Assembly: GCA_029570245.1 (NCBI GenBank)
Contig: JAKQSH010000150.1
Location: 1 to 13,851, forward strand
DNA length: 13,851 nucleotides
Reading direction: 5' to 3'
Source of the DNA: Deltaproteobacteria bacterium
GTDB taxonomy: Bacteria > Myxococcota_A > SURF-8
The position numbers and the translations under genes are program-made. Below are positions 1 through 6,214 of the stretch, piece after piece (the stretch's first letter is position 1; the number at the start of each line of letters is the position of its first letter). The notes beneath the pieces are model-generated. The model worked only from the letters and a program-made list of their open reading frames with translations, did not search any database and was not told where the DNA came from.

Positions 1-1
1 C

Positions 2-445
2 GGCGGCGGTTGCGGCGGCACTCCTGGAACAGCGGGCACGGCAGGCGGCGGAGCCTTCGGATTCTTCATCGCCGACAACAGTGCGCCCATAATTTCCAAT
101 GTCAGCCTCACTGTTGACGCTGGCGGCGCCGGCGGTGCGGGCGGTGCGGGCGGTGCGGGCGGAGCAGGCGGCACGGGCGGTTCCGGCGGCGGATGGAACG
201 ACAACGACTGGGATTCAGGGCGCGGCGGACGCGGCGGGACCGGCGGTACGGGCGGCACGGGCGGACACGGCGGAGGCGGCGGTGGTGGCCCTTCATATTG
301 CTTCTACAAAGCAGGCTCCGGCGTTCCGAACCTTAACAACAACACCTGCTATAAACCCGGCGGTGGTTCGCTGGTGGGCGGCAGCGGCGGTTCGTCCAGC
401 GGCAACGCCGGACAGAGCGGGACGGCAGCCGTCAAAAACTGGTAA
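2..445 (+). CDS. Glycine-rich repeat protein, C-terminal part (5' end outside window)
   Basis: This frame is open from the left edge to TAA at 443-445 and gives about 147 residues with no start codon needed inside the window. Two blocks of Gly-Gly-X triplets (about residues 41-62 and 75-95; X mostly Ala, Thr, Ser, Arg) flank an Asn/Asp/Trp-containing insert. A non-repeat stretch before the first block (GFFIADNSAPIISNVSLTV) looks like one beta-helix rung, and the tail holds two Cys and many Gly, Ser and Asn. Such Gly-rich extensions on parallel beta-helix proteins occur in secreted or surface proteins of Myxococcota-type bacteria (family knowledge); a surface or extracellular role is inferred. 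The gene ends 13 bases before an intrinsic terminator, supporting the + frame. Other frames through this repeat are Ala- or Arg-rich shadows. The full length, signal peptide and any anchor lie upstream and cannot be seen. Confidence 0.8.
   Translation, partial: GGGCGGTPGTAGTAGGGAFGFFIADNSAPIISNVSLTVDAGGAGGAGGAGGAGGAGGTGGSGGGWNDNDWDSGRGGRGGTGGTGGTGGHGGGGGGGPSYCFYKAGSGVPNLNNNTCYKPGGGSLVGGSGGSSSGNAGQSGTAAVKNW
122..286 (+). repeat. Degenerate 9-bp tandem repeats coding Gly-Gly-X
   Basis: Seven consecutive 9-bp units of the form GGCGGNNNN run from 122 to 184, three of them identical (ggcggtgcg at 131-157). A second run with the same period starts at 224 and extends to about 286. The period is three codons, so gain or loss of a unit keeps the reading frame. 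The two runs are separated by a short segment coding Trp, Asn and Asp residues. Confidence 0.85.
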
Positions 446-458
446 AACATTTGCAGGC

Positions 459-489
459 AAAGTCCCCGTTACAGGCGGGGACTTTTTTT
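459..489 (+). terminator. Rho-independent terminator of the Gly-rich protein gene
   Basis: A perfect 10-bp stem, AAAGTCCCCG (459-468) with CGGGGACTTT (476-485), has a 7-nt loop and runs into seven T residues (483-489). It lies 13 bases after the stop codon of the glycine-rich gene. Confidence 0.93.
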
Positions 490-624
490 ATAATGAACAT
501 ATCAAATAACTGATAATCGAAGTTCCGGCAAACTTCTTCAGCCAAGCAATTCCGAGCCGTAATTTCGTAAACGGCAGAAAACCGCCATAATCGACATGGC
601 AATCCTCAATCAGCATGCCGGTAC
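490..624. other. Intergenic segment between convergent genes
   Basis: No coding frame is supported here. A small 6-bp hairpin (GAAGTT 519-524 with AACTTC 531-536) is visible but has no T-tract on either strand, so it is not called a terminator. No clear terminator for the leftward glycosyltransferase gene is seen. Confidence 0.5.
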
Positions 625-1413
625 TTATCGCAACTGAGAATTCGAACTTTCCATTTCTTTTTTCATTTCACGCAGACGACGGTACTTCAGGCTGCATTCG
701 AGGCGCGCCAGTTCGGCCAGCTCAAATCCCAGACGGCCTTCCATTATGCCGCCCTCAATAATCAGCGAGCGCAGTCGGCGCCACTCCGAACGCAGAAACG
801 CCTCTGCTCTGCCGCATGCGATATTTTCCTTGTGAAGCCAGGCAGCCGCGAGTTCGGCACGGCGAATAATTTTGCGGCGCATTTCATCCGTACTTTCTGC
901 GGTGAAATGTTCGATTGCACTGTTCAGTCGTCCCCAGCTGCCTTTCAGTTTTACACAATCATGCGGCTCCCGGCGCAAATCCCAGTGTCCCGCTTCACGC
1001 AGAAACAAGCGTTTTTTGCGATTCGGCCAGAATCCAGCGTGCTTTATCCAGTGATCGCCGACGAAGGTTTTTACCGGAAGGCAGAAACCGCTGCACCGTC
1101 CGGGCGAATCCGTTGCAGCCAGAATTTCTTCGCGCAGTCCGTCCGTTATGCGCTCATCGGCATCGATGTTCAGCACCCAGCGACTTTTCGATTTCGTACG
1201 GGCGAATTCCTTCTGGTCATTGCAGCCGATAAAGTTGCGCTGAAAAAAAGCGCTGCACAGCGGACGCGCCAGTTCCGGCGTGCGATCTTCACTGAAGGCA
1301 TCCACCACGATTATCTCGTCACAGAACGCCAGAGATTGCAGACAGGCGCTTATGTGGCGTTCCTCGTTCCGGCAAACTACCAGTGCGGCGATTCTGTTGT
1401 TTTTCTGCTTCAA
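625..1413 (-). CDS. Family 2 glycosyltransferase, WaaE/KdtX-like
   Basis: The protein has 262 residues. An N-terminal GT-A fold shows ALVVCRNEERHISACLQSL (10-28), a variant of the usual 'VDS-STD' strand-turn written here VDAFSEDRT (37-45), and the metal/nucleotide-sugar site NIDADE (82-87). The C-terminal half has the family's IEHFTAES segment (167-174) and a basic amphipathic end containing EGRLGFELAELARLE. This layout matches bacterial GT2 enzymes such as LPS-core glucosyltransferase WaaE/KdtX, which act at the cytoplasmic membrane on lipid-linked acceptors; the exact sugar and acceptor are unknown. Length is normal for the family. The start must be TTG at 1413: an in-frame TAA lies nine codons upstream and there is no Met before the catalytic strand. 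Only a weak AAAGAAG-like ribosome site precedes it. The gene is divergent from the next gene (84-bp gap) and stands alone on this strand. Confidence 0.85.
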   Translation of the reverse strand: MKQKNNRIAALVVCRNEERHISACLQSLAFCDEIIVVDAFSEDRTPELARPLCSAFFQRNFIGCNDQKEFARTKSKSRWVLNIDADERITDGLREEILAATDSPGRCSGFCLPVKTFVGDHWIKHAGFWPNRKKRLFLREAGHWDLRREPHDCVKLKGSWGRLNSAIEHFTAESTDEMRRKIIRRAELAAAWLHKENIACGRAEAFLRSEWRRLRSLIIEGGIMEGRLGFELAELARLECSLKYRRLREMKKEMESSNSQLR

Positions 1414-1437
1414 GTAACGAATATCTTCTTTAGTTGG

Positions 1438-1466
1438 TTAATTTTCGAACACATATGCTATATAAT
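1438..1466 (+). promoter_or_regulatory. Sigma70-type promoter for the DUF4124-like gene
   Basis: A perfect TATAAT (1461-1466) lies 31 bases before the start codon. With a 17-bp spacer the -35 would be TTAATT (1438-1443), which is weak. CATATGC (1452-1458) sits two bases upstream of the -10. Confidence 0.6.
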
Positions 1467-1497
1467 AAATAAAAAGTGGATTGCGCAAGAGGATGAG

Positions 1498-2163
1498 ATG
1501 AAAATCGCCATTACAATTCTGTTCTTTTTTGTCTGTCTGCTCACATGTCCTCTGTATCTTATGGCGGACGACAAGCCGGTATCGACCGAGGACAAAAGCC
1601 TGGATGAAATTTCTGACATACTTAAAAAAAAGCTGAAGGAACAGAACGACAGCAAAAAAGAAGATCAGAAGAAACAGGAACCCGAAGCACCCGTCATTTA
1701 CAAATATCAGGACGAAAAGGGGCAGTGGCATTTTTCCAGCGACATTCACATGATACCGCCGCGATATCAGAAATCAGTCATAGAAATAATGGGTTCGAAT
1801 AAGACAGATGCGCCCGCCAGAAGTCAGGAGAGCCAGTACGACACACAGTACGACCCATATTCTTCAATGAAGAAAATCGAAGCAGAAAAAGAAGCAGAAG
1901 GCCAGAAATGGCGCAAACAATGGCTCATGCTCAAGGATGATTATGAGCAGAAGAAAATCAACTACGAATTTTTGAAAAACACCCCACCGGATTGCAGCAT
2001 GAATTACATGAAATACGGCGTGCCGATGACCGGTAACTGCGAGGAAAACTGGAAAAGAACAGTAAAAAAGGCGAAATCAGAAATGGAACAGGCTGAAGAA
2101 CGTCTGGAGCGCTTCCGCAAGGAAGCCCGCAGAGCTGGTATAGCTCCGGGATATCTGCGCTGA
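1498..2163 (+). CDS. Secreted DUF4124-like coiled-coil protein
   Basis: The protein has 221 residues. Residues 1-23 form a signal peptide (MKIAITILFFFVC, then hydrophobic, likely cleavage after LMA at 23); LLTC at 14-17 is a poor lipobox because Thr precedes Cys. A Lys/Glu-rich linker (about 33-62) leads to VIYKYQDEKGQWHFSSD then a Pro-Pro-Arg-Tyr turn (66-90), which resembles the DUF4124 pattern (Tyr-Lys-x-x-Asp-x-x-Gly-x-x-His-Phe-x-x-Asp) found in many periplasmic proteins. The C-terminal part (about 124-213) is highly charged and predicted helical or coiled-coil, with two Cys (166, 181) that could pair. ATG 1498 is chosen because AAGAGGA (1487-1493) lies 5 bases upstream and the signal peptide begins there. 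The frame stays open upstream to 832, but that part is antisense to the glycosyltransferase and is not credited. A periplasmic location is inferred; the function is unknown. Confidence 0.85.
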   Translation: MKIAITILFFFVCLLTCPLYLMADDKPVSTEDKSLDEISDILKKKLKEQNDSKKEDQKKQEPEAPVIYKYQDEKGQWHFSSDIHMIPPRYQKSVIEIMGSNKTDAPARSQESQYDTQYDPYSSMKKIEAEKEAEGQKWRKQWLMLKDDYEQKKINYEFLKNTPPDCSMNYMKYGVPMTGNCEENWKRTVKKAKSEMEQAEERLERFRKEARRAGIAPGYLR

Positions 2164-2359
2164 TAAGCCGCCGGCATCGAACTCCTTCGCACGCCTTCTG
2201 TCTGCAGCCGTAAAAGATAAAAAAACAGCGTGCCGGCTGATCCGCTTTAGAAAGGTTCTTTGCGTTTAACACAGCTGATAGTAAACTTCACCGACTGTAA
2301 TGCATGGTCGGCAATTCTCATGTTGCCGGAGTCGGTACGATAACATGTTGAGGATAAAA
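2164..2359. other. Intergenic segment ahead of the CDP-alcohol transferase
   Basis: These 196 bases hold no supported gene. GCCGGCA (near 2168) and TGCCGGC (near 2231) form an inverted repeat, but about 55 bases apart and without a T-tract, so it is not a convincing terminator. No promoter close to consensus is visible, so the start of transcription for the following gene is undetermined. Confidence 0.4.
2350..2354 (+). promoter_or_regulatory. Ribosome binding site deciding the CDP-alcohol transferase start
   Basis: GAGGA ends five bases before ATG 2360. The earlier in-frame ATGs at 2300 and 2345 have no comparable Shine-Dalgarno sequence. Confidence 0.75.
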
Positions 2360-3637
2360 ATGAACGACGACTGCACAGGCATGGCGCAAGGGGACGGTTC
2401 GTGCGTTGAAAACCAGAATGAACATTCCACAGCTCCGGAAGCCGAAAATGAAAAGCTGTTCATTTACATTATAAATCCTGCGGCGGAAATATCCGTGAGC
2501 GTGGCCGGCATAGACATGCGCACGCGCTGGAGCAAAACCTTCACGCATCTGGAGCTTAAACGCAAACCTGAGCCGGTTTTTGTGAATGTACATGAACTGA
2601 AAGACAAACTGGCGACAGCCGAATCTCCACTGCTGCTGGCTGACGGCAACTGGGTGCTTGAACCGCTGGCGATAGAAACCTTTCTCGAAAGCTGCGCCGA
2701 CGAAAACGATGCAGCCAGCCTGACGATGTTCGCCACCAAACGCGGCACGGCTCCGCTTATAAAAATCGGTGTCGAAGCCTGCAAAGCTCTGGCCGAACAG
2801 TGGAATGCTTCAAGCGAATCGCCTGTGTTCGAATTGATAAAGACAGCACGCGAAACCCGCATAGCCTGCATCCGCGAGAAGATATTCGACAAAGCGTTTT
2901 TCTGGAGCCGCCCCGAAAACAGAACAACTGCAAAAGACGCCGAATGGGGGCTTCTGCAACGCCTGCAATGGCGACCGGGCGGACTGGTGGCGCAACTGCT
3001 GAACAGACCCGTTTCAATAAGAATGTCGCGTGTTGTCGCTTCAATGCCCATTACTCCGAATCAGACCACCATTATTGCTTTTCTTATCGGTCTGGCCGGC
3101 ATTTACTTCCTTTTCACCGGCTCATATGTCGGAGCAATCGCCGGCATGCTGCTTATTCAGCTCAACTCAATAGTTGACGGCGTTGACGGCGAACTGGCTA
3201 ATCTGCGCCATCAGCGCTCGGAATTCGGCGGATATCTCGACTCCATCTGCGACGAACTTCTGAACACTCTTCTGTACATATCCTGCGGATATTATCTTTC
3301 GCGCAACGGCTACGGCCCTGCTTACGTATATCTCGGCCTTTTAGCCGGACTGGGCTCCTTTGCATATGCGCTTATTCACTGGCACTGCAAGCTCAAACAC
3401 GGACTAGGATTCTACTGGTGGTGGGACGCCTACAAGCCTCGCAAGCAGATTCAGCGCGAGATGACGCCGTACTTTTATCTGCGCAAGCTATTCTGCAAAG
3501 ACTCGATAATTCTGCTTTTCCTCTTCGCAGTAATTTTCGGTTTCCTGCACTGGCTGGTATGGGCCGCAGCCATCGCCGCTTCGTGCGCTGTGATTCTGCT
3601 CTTCATACATATTTTCATCAAACGTGCAAGATGGTAA
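2360..3637 (+). CDS. CDP-alcohol phosphotransferase with degenerate N-terminal nucleotidyltransferase-like domain
   Basis: The protein has 425 residues from ATG 2360. The C-terminal domain (about 205-423) is a multi-pass membrane CDP-alcohol phosphatidyltransferase. It has NRPVSIRMSRVVA followed by PITPNQTT (215-237), the active-site motif D273-x2-D276-G277-x2-A280, then G290-x3-D294-x3-D298, and a late RKLFCKDSIILLFLF segment. This arrangement matches the DIPPS-type half of bifunctional inositol-phosphate cytidylyltransferase/di-myo-inositol-phosphate-phosphate synthases. The four Asp residues needed for metal binding are present, but the Arg normally after Ala280 is Asn281. Residues about 33-195 resemble the N-terminal nucleotidyltransferase of those enzymes (VAGIDMRTRW; LLLADGNWVLEP) but lack the G-x-G-T-R-L loop and catalytic Lys, so this domain is probably inactive. 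The first 32 residues look unstructured. The enzyme should transfer a phospho-alcohol from a CDP-alcohol to an acceptor at the membrane; the substrate is unknown. It ends 19 bases before the flippase-like gene and is likely co-transcribed with it. Confidence 0.85.
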   Translation: MNDDCTGMAQGDGSCVENQNEHSTAPEAENEKLFIYIINPAAEISVSVAGIDMRTRWSKTFTHLELKRKPEPVFVNVHELKDKLATAESPLLLADGNWVLEPLAIETFLESCADENDAASLTMFATKRGTAPLIKIGVEACKALAEQWNASSESPVFELIKTARETRIACIREKIFDKAFFWSRPENRTTAKDAEWGLLQRLQWRPGGLVAQLLNRPVSIRMSRVVASMPITPNQTTIIAFLIGLAGIYFLFTGSYVGAIAGMLLIQLNSIVDGVDGELANLRHQRSEFGGYLDSICDELLNTLLYISCGYYLSRNGYGPAYVYLGLLAGLGSFAYALIHWHCKLKHGLGFYWWWDAYKPRKQIQREMTPYFYLRKLFCKDSIILLFLFAVIFGFLHWLVWAAAIAASCAVILLFIHIFIKRARW

Positions 3638-3656
3638 TGGAACTGACGGTTCAGGC

Positions 3657-4646
3657 ATGAAAAAAAAGCTGTATCGCCTTGTCTTCTTCTTTCTGGCGCT
3701 CGGACTGCTGTTCTGGCTGCTCAACCACATAGGCTGGGATAAAACAGGGAATGCCTTCGCCGCTGTCGGCTTAAGCGGCGCGCTTATTCTTCTGGCGCTC
3801 GGCATGGCGGAGAACATCTGCGATGCTCTGGCATATCGTTTCGCAGTCAGAGGCGACATCAGCCTTTTCCGTCTGCTTTCCTATAATGGGGTCGGAGCCA
3901 TCGTAAATGTCTTCATTCCATGGGAAGCCGGGGAAGTCGTCAAGGGCGCACTTTTCAAGCAGCATGTTTCCACTCGCGAAGCCATTTCCGGCACGGTGCT
4001 GTGGAATTACATATTCAAAATCACGCGCCCGCTGGCGGCATTGATTGCCGTGGCGGTGGCCTGGATTCTGGGGCATGGGGCTTCAAGCTATGTAACGACG
4101 ATCATTACCATTGCAAGCATCGTCGCGTTTCTGCCGTATTTTTTAATGCGCATTCTCCTGCGCATCGGCGTTGCCGGAATGACGGCGCGTTTCCTTTCGT
4201 GGGTGCGTGTATTTCGCAAAGACCCGGAGCGCATAATAGCCGCCGCCCGTGAACTCGATTCAAGTCTTAAACGCTTCTGGAAAGAGCGTCCGGCTGATTT
4301 CATCATGGTGCTTGTCTGCCAGCTTGTCGCCCGCTCGGCGGCATGGATTTGCTGGACGACCACCATCTGGCTGGTTGGACTCGATTACTCTTTCGGCCTC
4401 TGCGCAATGATTTTCGCCGGATTGAGCATAGCAAATTACATCGTCATGCTGGGGCCGGCCAAGCTTGGCGTAGGCGAAGGCGCAGGGTATCTGCTGTTTC
4501 AGATAATGGGTCTGGATGCCGATATGGGCCTGATAATTTTCCTTATCATGCGCCTGAAGGCGCTCATCACCAATGGTGCCGCAGGTCTGGCGGTTTTTGT
4601 GCTGCCCGTCCCCAAAGCATCCGAAAAGACTGCGGATCAGCCCTGA
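3657..4646 (+). CDS. Flippase-like integral membrane protein (UPF0104 / LPG-synthase transmembrane domain)
   Basis: The protein has 329 residues, mostly hydrophobic, with about seven or eight membrane segments (for example 7-23, 40-58, 125-140, 145-163, 215-240, 245-265, 290-315). Family signatures are FIPWEAGEVVKGALF (86-100), matching the conserved 'P-x-x-x-G-[DE]-x-x-[KR]' loop, and GPAKLGVGEGAGYLLF (266-281) followed by an MRLKALITN helix. This family (lysylphosphatidylglycerol synthase transmembrane region, also AglD-like) flips or modifies lipid-linked groups; there is no soluble aminoacyl-transferase domain here. ATG 3657 is preferred because it gives a typical Lys-rich N-terminus. An in-frame GTG at 3624 would overlap the previous gene by 14 bases and has no ribosome site. 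The Shine-Dalgarno for 3657 is also weak, suggesting translational coupling to the upstream gene. Its position beside a CDP-alcohol transferase suggests it handles that enzyme's lipid product (inference). Confidence 0.82.
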   Translation: MKKKLYRLVFFFLALGLLFWLLNHIGWDKTGNAFAAVGLSGALILLALGMAENICDALAYRFAVRGDISLFRLLSYNGVGAIVNVFIPWEAGEVVKGALFKQHVSTREAISGTVLWNYIFKITRPLAALIAVAVAWILGHGASSYVTTIITIASIVAFLPYFLMRILLRIGVAGMTARFLSWVRVFRKDPERIIAAARELDSSLKRFWKERPADFIMVLVCQLVARSAAWICWTTTIWLVGLDYSFGLCAMIFAGLSIANYIVMLGPAKLGVGEGAGYLLFQIMGLDADMGLIIFLIMRLKALITNGAAGLAVFVLPVPKASEKTADQP

Positions 4647-4664
4647 CAATCCTGACGGCGCGGC

Positions 4665-4693
4665 TTGACAAAGCATACGCATATGCGTTTAAT
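4665..4693 (+). promoter_or_regulatory. Near-consensus sigma70 promoter with palindrome in its spacer
   Basis: TTGACA (4665-4670) is followed after exactly 17 bases by TTTAAT (4688-4693), five of six matches to TATAAT. The spacer contains the perfect 12-bp palindrome ACGCATATGCGT (4677-4688), which touches the -10 box and could be an operator. It would drive the HAD and nucleotidyltransferase genes independently of the two genes before them. Confidence 0.75.
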
Positions 4694-4740
4694 TGCCGTC
4701 GGAGTCTTGAGTATCGGTCTTTTCTGACGGAAGCATTGCG

Positions 4741-5388
4741 ATGAAGAAAAAAATCTGTCTCTTCGATTTCGACGGCACGCTTATCGACTCAATGGGCGGC
4801 TTCGCGGCCATCGCCGGGGAAATCATCGCCCGTGAACACGGAGTGAGCCTGGAACGCGCAAAAGAAATGTATTACTCCACCTCCGGCCTGCCGTTTTTTC
4901 AACAGCTTGATGCACTGTTTCCCGGCGATCCGCGCAATCCGGCGCTGGCTGACGAATACGAGCAGCGCAAGCTGGACGGCTTTTTTGCACAGGAATTCTT
5001 CCATGACGTAAAGGAAACGCTGGAACGTCTGCGAGCCGCCGAAATAAAAGTGGCAGTATCTTCCAACAATTTTCAGCACAATATAGACAGATTCGTGTCG
5101 TCCCGTGCGGTCAAATTCGATTACGTTCTGGGCTTCCGGGATGGTTTTGAGAAAGGCCGCGATCATTTCGAGTACCTTATCAAATCCGAAGGAGTGAAGT
5201 ACGGGGACTTTGTTTTTGTGGGGGACTCGATAAAAGACGGCGAGAAGGCGCACGCATTCGGGGTGGATTTCATAGCCCGCAGCGGAACATTTACAAGGCA
5301 GGACTTCTGTCGCGCATTTCCAGACTCGCCGGTAATCGACAACATATCGGAACTGATTCCGATTCTCATTGATAAAGAGGAGCCATAA
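4741..5388 (+). CDS. HAD-superfamily hydrolase (phosphatase)
   Basis: The protein has 215 residues. HAD motif I is FDFDGTL with nucleophile D9 and acid/base D11; motif II is VAVSSNN (S107 or S108); the motif III Lys is probably K138 in GFEKGRDHF; motif IV is VGDSIKDG with D162 and D166. A helical cap lies between about 20 and 90, giving a phosphoglycolate-phosphatase-like C1 arrangement of normal length. All catalytic residues are present, so it is likely an active cytoplasmic phosphatase on a small phosphate ester. ACGGAAG (4727-4733) is a good ribosome site 7 bases before ATG. Its stop codon directly abuts the start of the nucleotidyltransferase gene, so the two are translationally linked. 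Given the neighbours it may remove a phosphate from the precursor or product of the CDP-alcohol pathway, as DIPP phosphatase does in di-inositol-phosphate synthesis; that link is inference. Confidence 0.87.
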   Translation: MKKKICLFDFDGTLIDSMGGFAAIAGEIIAREHGVSLERAKEMYYSTSGLPFFQQLDALFPGDPRNPALADEYEQRKLDGFFAQEFFHDVKETLERLRAAEIKVAVSSNNFQHNIDRFVSSRAVKFDYVLGFRDGFEKGRDHFEYLIKSEGVKYGDFVFVGDSIKDGEKAHAFGVDFIARSGTFTRQDFCRAFPDSPVIDNISELIPILIDKEEP

Positions 5389-6120
5389 ATGCAGGTTGTT
5401 CTGCTTTGCGCCGGAATGGGAACAAGGCTTGGATCGCGCACTGAAGCGCTGCCCAAAACGCTGCTCGATCTCAACGGCAAAGCCGTGCTGGATCATATTC
5501 TCAAATCAGTCGATCTGGACGAAATCAGCGACATTATCGTCGTTGGCGGTTTTGAGATAGGCAAACTGAAGGATCACCTTGAGAAATACAAAGGCAAGCC
5601 GCTGCGTATTGTCGAAAACCCGGACTACCGCGACGGCAGCGTCCTTACCGTCGCGAAAGCCATGCCTTTCATCGAAGGCGATTTTATCATTATGAACGGC
5701 GATCACATCCATCCGCGCGAAATGGTTCATAAATTCATAAGCGAGGCGCGCGGCATCGCCTGCGCCACAGACCGCGACCGCATTCTTACCGATGACGACA
5801 TGAAGGTAAAACTGGATGCATCCGGTGCCGTTTCGATGATGGACAAAAAGCTTTCGGACTACGACTGCGGGTACATCGGCGTGACGTTTTATGCCGCTTC
5901 GCATCTCGATCTTTACCGCGACTACATCCAGATTACGCTTGCGCGCCACGGTTACAAATCCAACGTCGAGAAAATCGTGCAGTGTCTGGCCGACGACGGA
6001 TACAAACCCGGAGTGGTCGATCTTTCCGGATTCGGCTGGCTGGAAATCGACAACGAAGGCGATTACCGGCATGCCCTGGAACAGATAGCCGTCAACCCGT
6101 ACCTGAAAAGACTGGTCTGA
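5389..6120 (+). CDS. Nucleotidyltransferase, inositol-phosphate / phosphocholine cytidylyltransferase-like
   Basis: The protein has 243 residues and a complete GT-A-like nucleotidyltransferase domain. The nucleotide loop is LLCAGMGTRLGSRTEALPKTLL (5-26), with K23 following the Pro. After GSVLTVAKAMPFIEGDFIIM comes the metal-binding N103-G104-D105-H106-I107, and a second acidic site lies in GWLEIDNEGD (D221). The G-S-x-L-x-x-A-K plus G-D-H-I combination is typical of CTP:inositol-1-phosphate cytidylyltransferase and of proteins annotated as phosphocholine cytidylyltransferase family; other sugar-phosphate activation cannot be excluded. The start is ATG 5389, immediately after the TAA of the HAD gene, with AGAGGAG (5376-5382) six bases upstream. 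It probably supplies the CDP-activated head group used by the CDP-alcohol transferase at 2360, whose own nucleotidyltransferase domain looks inactive (inference). Confidence 0.87.
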   Translation: MQVVLLCAGMGTRLGSRTEALPKTLLDLNGKAVLDHILKSVDLDEISDIIVVGGFEIGKLKDHLEKYKGKPLRIVENPDYRDGSVLTVAKAMPFIEGDFIIMNGDHIHPREMVHKFISEARGIACATDRDRILTDDDMKVKLDASGAVSMMDKKLSDYDCGYIGVTFYAASHLDLYRDYIQITLARHGYKSNVEKIVQCLADDGYKPGVVDLSGFGWLEIDNEGDYRHALEQIAVNPYLKRLV

Positions 6121-6151
6121 AAACTCCGTTCACCGGCGCAAATATCCGCTG

Positions 6152-6177
6152 GCATAAGCGCTGTGGCGTGTTATGCT
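6152..6177 (+). promoter_or_regulatory. Hairpin overlapping a possible extended -10 promoter before the lipoprotein gene
   Basis: GCATAA (6152-6157) pairs with TTATGC (6171-6176), with an inner CGC/GCG (6159-6161, 6166-6168) and a TGTG loop. No T-tract follows, so it is not an intrinsic terminator. The right arm overlaps TGTTATGCT (6169-6177), an extended -10 candidate; no good -35 is present. Confidence 0.4.
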
Positions 6178-6214
6178 TGGAATGGAAGCCGTGTCTCATT
6201 TTTCGGAGCATTAA

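Noticed and set aside
99..509. Ala/Arg/Val-rich frame across the Gly-rich repeat (and an Arg-rich one on -)
   Set aside because: Repeats of period nine keep all frames open. Only the Gly-Gly-X frame has sensible composition and ends just before the terminator stem; the other frame runs through the terminator.
519..536. Hairpin GAAGTT-N6-AACTTC as a terminator for the leftward glycosyltransferase
   Set aside because: Short, AT-containing stem with no T-tract on either strand.
832..1497. Long open frame on + running into the DUF4124-like gene, giving a 443-residue protein
   Set aside because: It is antisense to the glycosyltransferase, whose motifs are clear. The signal peptide and ribosome site at 1498 mark the real start.
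1498..1548. Lipobox LLTC in the DUF4124-like signal peptide
   Set aside because: Thr before Cys is disfavoured, and a standard signal-peptidase I site (LMA then Asp-Asp) follows in a better position.
2464..3051. 195-codon frame on - antisense to the CDP-alcohol transferase
   Set aside because: Ser/Arg-rich composition typical of a shadow frame, with no motif; the + gene is well supported.
4789..5496. 235-codon frame on - antisense to the HAD and nucleotidyltransferase genes
   Set aside because: Both + genes have full catalytic motifs and ribosome sites. The antisense protein shows no recognisable domain and spans two genes.
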